Below are positions 1 through 3,620 of a DNA stretch of 5,533 nucleotides, piece by piece. Numbering within the stretch: the stretch's first letter is position 1; every line of letters starts with the position of its first letter. The notes beneath the pieces were generated by a model. That model searched no databases. It saw only the letters and a program-made list of their open reading frames with translations, and was not told the origin of the DNA. The stretch comes from Verrucomicrobia bacterium UBA1412. Lineage in GTDB: Bacteria; Verrucomicrobiota; Verrucomicrobiia; Limisphaerales; UBA1412. Location of the stretch: assembly GCA_002305615.1 (NCBI GenBank), contig DBPU01000011.1:1-5533 (forward strand), given 5' to 3'. The translations under genes were made by a program, and so were the position numbers.

Positions 1-447
1 AACACAACGAGCTCAAACTTAACAGCGCCCGGTTTCTTTGACACAAACGCCTCTTGGACCGTAGTGAGGGAGTCCTACAAGACGACTATTGGCGAACACC
101 AGAAAGATGTCGCAAGAGAAGGCTGGGCTGGCGTCCAAAAGGCTGCGGCTCTCGTTGGTAAAATGCAGCCGATCATGTATGCAGGCATAGCTCTTATTAT
201 CTGCGCAATCGCGATGAGCTATTTCCAAGCTAAGTATCCTCTTGTTTTTGCTCCCGGTCTCAAGATTATCGCGCTCACGTTCTTAACTGGGCTGGTGTTG
301 ACGATCTTGCCAGCAATGACGCAAAACCAAACTTTACTTCTCTCAGCACTGATCGGCGGAGTCGCAGTGATCGTTAGCTATATTTTTGCAAAAAATCTCA
401 GCGGCAAAACCGCGCAAAAACAATCTGAAAAGGAAAATAAAATATGA
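1..447 (+). CDS. Small multi-pass membrane protein, 5' end cut by window edge
   Basis: The reading frame is open from base 1 to a TGA at 445-447 (148 visible residues), so the start lies to the left. A GTG at 64 is in frame but is not needed, because the sequence before it reads on without a stop and no good ribosome site precedes it. The visible part has a polar N-terminal stretch of about 57 residues with charged and Ala-rich portions. About three hydrophobic segments follow (codons near 172-230, 255-320 and 333-390), then a short Lys/Gln/Glu-rich tail, so I infer an integral membrane protein. The stop overlaps the next start as ATGA, which indicates translational coupling to the tail tube gene. 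I do not recognise the family. A holin-like or superinfection-exclusion role is possible, but the sequence shows no motif for either. Confidence 0.75.
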   Translation, partial: NTTSSNLTAPGFFDTNASWTVVRESYKTTIGEHQKDVAREGWAGVQKAAALVGKMQPIMYAGIALIICAIAMSYFQAKYPLVFAPGLKIIALTFLTGLVLTILPAMTQNQTLLLSALIGGVAVIVSYIFAKNLSGKTAQKQSEKENKI

Positions 448-1001
448 GTGTACAAATAAGTGATAAGGGCCTTTTTGTCGGAAACCACGTCTGGTTTTGC
501 CGCGAAGGGACAACTATTCCATCGACAGGCGAAGCCGTCGACAATGAAAACATCCCAAGTGGCGAAGCGCCTGACGTTGGCTGCTGGCTCAAGCTCGGAG
601 AAGTCACAAAGGTTGACTTGAATATGGACGTTCAAACGGTCGAGGTTAAAGGGCCGTCCCCGTGTCATCTTGAAACGGTTGATGAAGAAGTTACCGAGAC
701 AACCACAGAATACACGATTGACATTGAAACGATCCCGCTTCAAGCCCGTGAGCTTATCTTCGGAACGCAGATTGATACAGAAACGGGAGTCGGACGAATC
801 GGAAGCTCGCCCAGGGTGAAAGGATGGTTACTTTGGAGCGCAGTTGACAGCGATCCGTCGGTAGTCTTTACGTGTAACGTGTGGGGAATTCTTTCTAAGG
901 AAGGGTCAACCACTTTTGGAGGGAACGATTTTACAAAGGCAACACTGAAGCTTAAACAGCTCTCGAGCCCGTTGGAAAACAAAGTACAATTTAATAAGTA
1001 A
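444..1001 (+). CDS. Probable phage major tail tube protein
   Basis: This 185-aa protein is predicted to form the hexameric rings of the tail tube that surround the tape measure. ATG 444 overlaps the upstream stop (ATGA) and follows an AAGGA ribosome site at 430-434 with a 9-nt spacer. The protein is beta-rich. After an N-terminal part ending in a Trp-Leu-Lys-Leu-Gly stretch, it has alternating strands and a TTTEYTIDIETIPLQARELI segment (about residues 86-105) followed by FGT. A beta strand leading into a helix that ends at such a Phe-Gly-Thr is what I associate with tail tube proteins. Length and acidic character fit the family, and its position upstream of the chaperone and tape measure is the usual one. 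The unusual point is that three other genes lie between it and the chaperone. The call rests on fold-like pattern plus gene order, not on a diagnostic motif. A minor tail or head-completion protein is the alternative. Confidence 0.62.
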   Translation: MSVQISDKGLFVGNHVWFCREGTTIPSTGEAVDNENIPSGEAPDVGCWLKLGEVTKVDLNMDVQTVEVKGPSPCHLETVDEEVTETTTEYTIDIETIPLQARELIFGTQIDTETGVGRIGSSPRVKGWLLWSAVDSDPSVVFTCNVWGILSKEGSTTFGGNDFTKATLKLKQLSSPLENKVQFNK

Positions 1002-1007
1002 GAAGCC

Positions 1008-1478
1008 ATGATAACACTACCAATCACAGGGGTTACCCCATCGAATACGTCGACTAAAATTCCCACTCGCCAGAACATGGCAACCGGGAGCGCTTTGACG
1101 GCTGGCTTAATTTGTGGCTTTGACAACACAGATTCTCTGGTAAAAGTCTCTGACACCTCGGCAACGCCCCTAACCCCTCTTTACGTAACGGCAGCGAACA
1201 GCAAGGCCGTCGGGGAAGGATATGAGAGCCTGGTTTCTATCCTGGGCGCAGACGGTGTTTGTGAAATTTCTGTTGAAACGGGCCAAACAATTACAGCCGG
1301 AGATCCAGTCGTTTTGGACGGATTTGGAACGATTATCGCGAAGCCAGAGAACGCAGGAGCTGGCCCGTCTTATGAAGCGTGGCTTATTGGAACCGCTATC
1401 GAATCGACAACGGTGACAAAAAGAAAAATACGTATAAACACGCGCGTCCCGGAACTCGTGACAATTCTGGAGGAATAA
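1008..1478 (+). CDS. DUF2190-like virion decoration protein (first copy)
   Basis: This is a 156-aa protein rich in Thr, Val, Ile and Gly, with no signal peptide or membrane segment. ATG 1008 lies 6 nt after the tail tube stop, and only a weak AAGAAG ribosome site is seen. The C-terminal half carries GDPVVLDGFGTI at residues 98-109, then a LIGTAIES strand and a KIRINT strand. The pattern GDPV, then GT-hydrophobic, then hydrophobic-G-x-A, then a basic beta strand is what I associate with the DUF2190 group of small phage proteins found near head and tail genes and often regarded as capsid-cement or decoration proteins. The same pattern recurs in the next gene, so the two are probably a duplicated pair. 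Which virion surface it coats, head or tail, cannot be told from the sequence. Confidence 0.6.
   Translation: MITLPITGVTPSNTSTKIPTRQNMATGSALTAGLICGFDNTDSLVKVSDTSATPLTPLYVTAANSKAVGEGYESLVSILGADGVCEISVETGQTITAGDPVVLDGFGTIIAKPENAGAGPSYEAWLIGTAIESTTVTKRKIRINTRVPELVTILEE
1469..1473 (+). promoter_or_regulatory. Strong ribosome binding site for the gene at 1482
   Basis: GGAGG lies 8 nt before ATG 1482, inside the last codons of the preceding gene. It is the clearest Shine-Dalgarno match in the window and fixes the start of the second decoration-like gene. It suggests that this gene is translated more strongly than its neighbours, whose ribosome sites are weak. Confidence 0.75.
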
Positions 1479-1481
1479 GCA

Positions 1482-1934
1482 ATGAGTATTATTTCAATCC
1501 CAATTGCTGGAATGAGTACGCTGCCTGACACTCCGATTGACCCAATGGCGAAGCGAACATCTGTGTTTTCTAAAGAATACACCGGCGAGCTGGATTGTGT
1601 CGGGCTTTTGCTCGAGCCACACTCAACGCAGGGGATATTCCCTTATGCGGCGGAATCCGCAGGAGGTGTTTTGCCGGATGCAGTGCGCAAGCTTCCATTT
1701 GCAATAGGCGTTAAAAATCACGTAACGAATGGTAAGACAATCTTTGAAGGCGAACTTCTCGGGTCCGTTTTAAATGTTAAGACCTCTGATGAGTTTGCAG
1801 TTGGGGACCCGGTTTACTTTTCCACTGATGGAACTGTCACGGCTGAGCTCGGAGATTATCGCCTTGGCTTAGCTTTGAGTGCCAAGACAGGAACGAATCC
1901 TGGCCTTATCAAAGTCTCGACTGAGCAGCCTTAA
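1482..1934 (+). CDS. DUF2190-like virion decoration protein (second copy)
   Basis: This 150-aa protein has a start set by GGAGG at 1469-1473, 3 nt after the upstream stop. The C-terminal part has GDPVYFSTDGTV at residues 108-119, then RLGLALSAKT and LIKVST, which line up with the GDPV, GT, IG-x-A and terminal strand elements of the preceding protein. The N-termini also agree: ISIPIAGM here against ITLPITGV there. I infer distant paralogues of the DUF2190-type decoration group. The good ribosome site fits a protein needed in many copies. The middle region (residues 25-85) does not obviously align with the first copy, so the two may have different surface partners. A role in tail rather than head decoration is possible, given its place after the tube gene. 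Confidence 0.6.
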   Translation: MSIISIPIAGMSTLPDTPIDPMAKRTSVFSKEYTGELDCVGLLLEPHSTQGIFPYAAESAGGVLPDAVRKLPFAIGVKNHVTNGKTIFEGELLGSVLNVKTSDEFAVGDPVYFSTDGTVTAELGDYRLGLALSAKTGTNPGLIKVSTEQP

Positions 1935-1944
1935 AACCGAAGAA

Positions 1945-2925
1945 ATGACGTTACACCTCTCCAATATTGAACCAGCGCTTCCATCCACGTTGACGGAGGC
2001 GCTTTATATTTTTGAAAATCCAGAGGAACCTAAACCGCAAGCTGGAATGACGTGGAGGGATAATCTCACAGTTTACCAATCCACAGAGACGGAAAGGGAA
2101 GAAGCAGACGCGCCAAGCTTTACGGATGAAAATTTGATTAAAGACCCAACGCGGCCAGCCGAACCAGGAGAAGGCGAAGACCCCGGAGGTGAAGACCCCG
2201 GAGGTGAAGACCCCGGAGGTGAAGACCCCGGAGGTGAAGACCCTCCGAGCGGACCTCGCGATAAATCTACAAATCAGCCGATAAGCGATACAACAGAGCA
2301 TCTCTTTGAGTTACCAATTGAAGTGGATGCTGTTTACAACATATATGCTGGCGCAGCCGTCTGCGCAGTCGGACTAGAAAATTCTCAATCACTGCTCAAG
2401 TACAAAGTCGAGGATGAGACTGGTTACTATCACAATGGTCCAACAGGCGGGTTAAGCGCGAATACTAAATGGAACAACATCGAGATCGTGTTCGCTGTCC
2501 GTCTTGTTCCTAAAAATGGAGTTTCTGACCCGTACGAAGAGCGTGAAATTTCAATTAGTTTCGACAACGGTGAACAGCAGACGTTATACGCAAATTCTGT
2601 CTACACATCTTACATTGTTTTACAGCAGCCAGTGACTTTATCGACGGATGATATGTTAGCCGTTCGAGTCGCGATTTATGGCGACTCACAGACGGAACCC
2701 CCGACGCTACCAGGAGCGGTTCCGTTTTCAAAAACAACGGCACACACATTGTCCGCTACTCAGTTTGTGGATGGCGCTTACAACTTCAATACGACAATCA
2801 AAAACTGTCCTTTTACCACTCACTCGCCAGAGAATGGATATTGTTCAAATCATGATTGGCATAAAAATGAATCTCAATCCAACGGCGGTTTATGGGCGGG
2901 CACAGCAACTTTAGAAAATGGATAA
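1945..2925 (+). CDS. Unrecognised two-domain protein with acidic EDPGG repeat linker
   Basis: I place the start at ATG 1945 (326 aa), 10 nt after the preceding stop. A GTG at 1879 is in frame but would overlap the upstream gene by 56 nt and adds residues that do not look conserved. The ribosome site is weak. The N-terminal part (1-70) is polar, with many Glu and Pro. A Pro/Gly/Glu/Asp linker follows, with EDPGG repeated four times (78-97). The C-terminal part (about 105-326) is rich in Thr, Ser, Tyr and Asn, looks beta-stranded, and lacks membrane segments. Near its end it has Cys288, Cys300, His303 and His306 (C-x11-C-x2-H-x2-H), which could bind a metal. Its place after two decoration-like genes suggests a virion surface protein that displays a domain on a flexible arm, but that is inference. 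The stop overlaps the chaperone start by 8 nt. Confidence 0.7.
   Translation: MTLHLSNIEPALPSTLTEALYIFENPEEPKPQAGMTWRDNLTVYQSTETEREEADAPSFTDENLIKDPTRPAEPGEGEDPGGEDPGGEDPGGEDPGGEDPPSGPRDKSTNQPISDTTEHLFELPIEVDAVYNIYAGAAVCAVGLENSQSLLKYKVEDETGYYHNGPTGGLSANTKWNNIEIVFAVRLVPKNGVSDPYEEREISISFDNGEQQTLYANSVYTSYIVLQQPVTLSTDDMLAVRVAIYGDSQTEPPTLPGAVPFSKTTAHTLSATQFVDGAYNFNTTIKNCPFTTHSPENGYCSNHDWHKNESQSNGGLWAGTATLENG
2176..2242 (+). repeat. In-frame 15-bp tandem repeat, about 4.5 copies
   Basis: The unit GAAGACCCCGGAGGT occurs four times without a mismatch (2176-2190, 2191-2205, 2206-2220, 2221-2235), followed by a partial copy GAAGACC. It encodes EDPGG. Identical synonymous codons in every copy point to recent slippage or recombination rather than slow selection on the protein. 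Since 15 is a multiple of 3, copy-number change alters linker length without breaking the frame. Each unit also contains GGAGGTGA, a strong Shine-Dalgarno-like string inside a coding region. Confidence 0.97.
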
Positions 2926-3379
2926 CAAACTCACAATTGATCAAAAAAACCGGACAATCCTAGGCAGAAGAGTCTTTGTGACTTTCTGCAAAGAGGAAAA
3001 AGTCGTAAACCCAGAAACTGGCGAGCTGCAAGATGAATTAGTCGCCGTCCCTGAAGTGTTGCACCTCAGACCGATAATGATTGATGACTGGAGCACCTTG
3101 GATAACCTGCCCTTTGAAGACTTTGAGATCAGCCTCATTGCTCTGACAGCGCGCAAAGAAATCCAATGGATGAAGAAGAACCTAAACCCTCTTGAACAGG
3201 AGAGGCTCTTTGAAATATGTAAGGAGCTCAACCCCGGTTTTTTCGCGCGATTCACGGCAAGAGCGCAACTTCTGGCCGTGATGCAACCAATGTTAAGAAG
3301 CCAAAGTTTAGGGGCCAAGTCAGAAGAGAAGCAATCCTCTCCATCGGAGAATACATCGCCAACGCAAGCGACCGATTAA
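2918..3379 (+). CDS. Tail assembly chaperone, unshifted product (lambda G-like)
   Basis: This 153-aa protein should assist tail assembly by binding the tape measure before tube polymerisation, and should not be part of the mature virion. ATG 2918 overlaps the upstream stop by 8 nt and no clear ribosome site is seen, so translation is probably coupled. The N-terminus is basic and beta-like. A LHLRPIMIDDW segment (about 47-57) then leads into helices with acidic and Leu residues. The core ends in NPGFFAR (residues 105-111), a layout I know from tail chaperones. Residues 110-153 become Ser, Thr, Glu and Gln rich and look disordered. The gene sits directly upstream of the tape measure gene, and a -1 slip site lies at its Phe108-Phe109 codons, which is the usual context of this family. 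The assignment rests on context, on the frameshift and on a loose sequence match. Confidence 0.75.
   Translation: MDNKLTIDQKNRTILGRRVFVTFCKEEKVVNPETGELQDELVAVPEVLHLRPIMIDDWSTLDNLPFEDFEISLIALTARKEIQWMKKNLNPLEQERLFEICKELNPGFFARFTARAQLLAVMQPMLRSQSLGAKSEEKQSSPSENTSPTQATD
3238..3244 (+). promoter_or_regulatory. Slippery heptamer for programmed -1 frameshift
   Basis: TTTTTTC is read in the chaperone frame as GGT TTT TTC, so it forms T TTT TTC, an exact X XXY YYZ heptamer. Both tRNAs can re-pair one base back on TTT TTT. The -1 frame is closed by stops at 3193, 3211 and 3220 and opens from 3223 onward, so this heptamer lies just inside the overlap. I found no other good heptamer in register between here and the chaperone stop. 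Confidence 0.82.
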
Positions 3380-3618
3380 AGCTACCACTGCATGAAATCC
3401 GCAGGATGAGTCTTGAAGAGCTTTGGATGCTAGAAGAAGCGCACGTTAGAAACGAGGCCGCCGACACAGTGAGGGCGTTTGATCCGCTCATTGCATACTT
3501 TGCGCAGGCGCTTTGTTTTTCAAAGAAAGACAGGTCAGAGGCTCGAGCTTTTGCGGAAAAAATAAAACGAGACCTGGAAGAACGCAGTGAGTTTGGACTA
3601 GACAAGAGAAAGGTTTAA
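3244..3618 (+). CDS. -1 frame extension of the chaperone (lambda T-like part of a GT-type fusion)
   Basis: With a slip at 3238-3244, translation would follow 2918-3244 and then 3244-3618, giving 109 + 124 = 233 residues. The frame is open from 3223 to the TAA at 3616-3618. After a basic linker of about 20 residues comes a helical domain. It includes LKLPLHEIRRMSLEELWML, whose shape (Leu-rich helix, P-x-x-E-I, M-S-x-E-E-L-x-x-L) I associate with the T part of tail chaperone fusions. The first ATG in this frame (3406) falls inside that segment, after RR, has no usable ribosome site (AGG directly abuts it), and would cut the segment. A stand-alone 70-aa protein from 3406 is therefore the weaker reading. 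In lambda the minor fusion product contacts the tape measure and tube. The same role here is inference. Confidence 0.77.
   Translation, partial: RAIHGKSATSGRDATNVKKPKFRGQVRREAILSIGEYIANASDRLKLPLHEIRRMSLEELWMLEEAHVRNEAADTVRAFDPLIAYFAQALCFSKKDRSEARAFAEKIKRDLEERSEFGLDKRKV
3252..3281 (+). promoter_or_regulatory. Stem-loop likely to stimulate the -1 frameshift
   Basis: TCACGGC (3252-3258) pairs perfectly with GCCGTGA (3275-3281), giving a 7-bp stem with a 16-nt loop. It begins after a 7-nt spacer from the slip site, which is the distance expected of a frameshift stimulator. Loop bases CTTCT (3269-3273) can pair with AGAAG (3296-3300), which would make an H-type pseudoknot. The pseudoknot part is only 5 bp and is less certain. 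Confidence 0.6.
3609..3613 (+). promoter_or_regulatory. Ribosome binding site that selects GTG 3621
   Basis: AAAGG lies 7 nt before GTG 3621, overlapping the end of the frameshifted chaperone frame. The competing in-frame ATG at 3642 has only AGAG directly against it, which is too close. This favours GTG 3621 as the tape measure start. Confidence 0.6.
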
Positions 3619-3620
3619 GA

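Noticed and set aside
390..396. A AAA AAT heptamer in the membrane protein gene, in register
   Set aside because: The -1 frame stops at 426-428, before the tail tube start, so it would only trade the last residues for a shorter tail.
740..1156. 138-codon open frame on the minus strand
   Set aside because: It lies opposite the tail tube gene and the next gene, runs against the direction of the whole block, and its translation is not protein-like.
1879..1944. GTG 1879 as the start of the linker protein, or a +1 shift joining it to the second decoration-like protein
   Set aside because: The extra residues are basic and unlike the rest, they overlap the end of the upstream gene, and no shift-prone site is evident. 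ATG 1945 directly after the upstream stop is simpler.
2176..2242. Tandem repeat as a CRISPR array or iteron origin
   Set aside because: The units are contiguous with no spacers, they are in frame, and they encode a Pro/Gly/Asp/Glu linker within an open gene.
2189..2284. Short GTG-started frame through the tandem repeat, preceded by GGAGG
   Set aside because: It gives only about 31 codons of repeat-derived sequence, and the GGAGG directly abuts the GTG, so it is not a credible gene.
1951..2301. Minus-strand frame with a repeated hydrophobic pentapeptide
   Set aside because: The repeat is the reverse reading of the EDPGG-encoding tandem repeat. There is no start context or neighbour that supports a gene.
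2944..2950. A AAA AAC, a second exact slippery heptamer in the chaperone register near its N-terminus
   Set aside because: The -1 frame from here meets a stop at 3034-3036 after about 28 codons and joins nothing, so no useful product would result.
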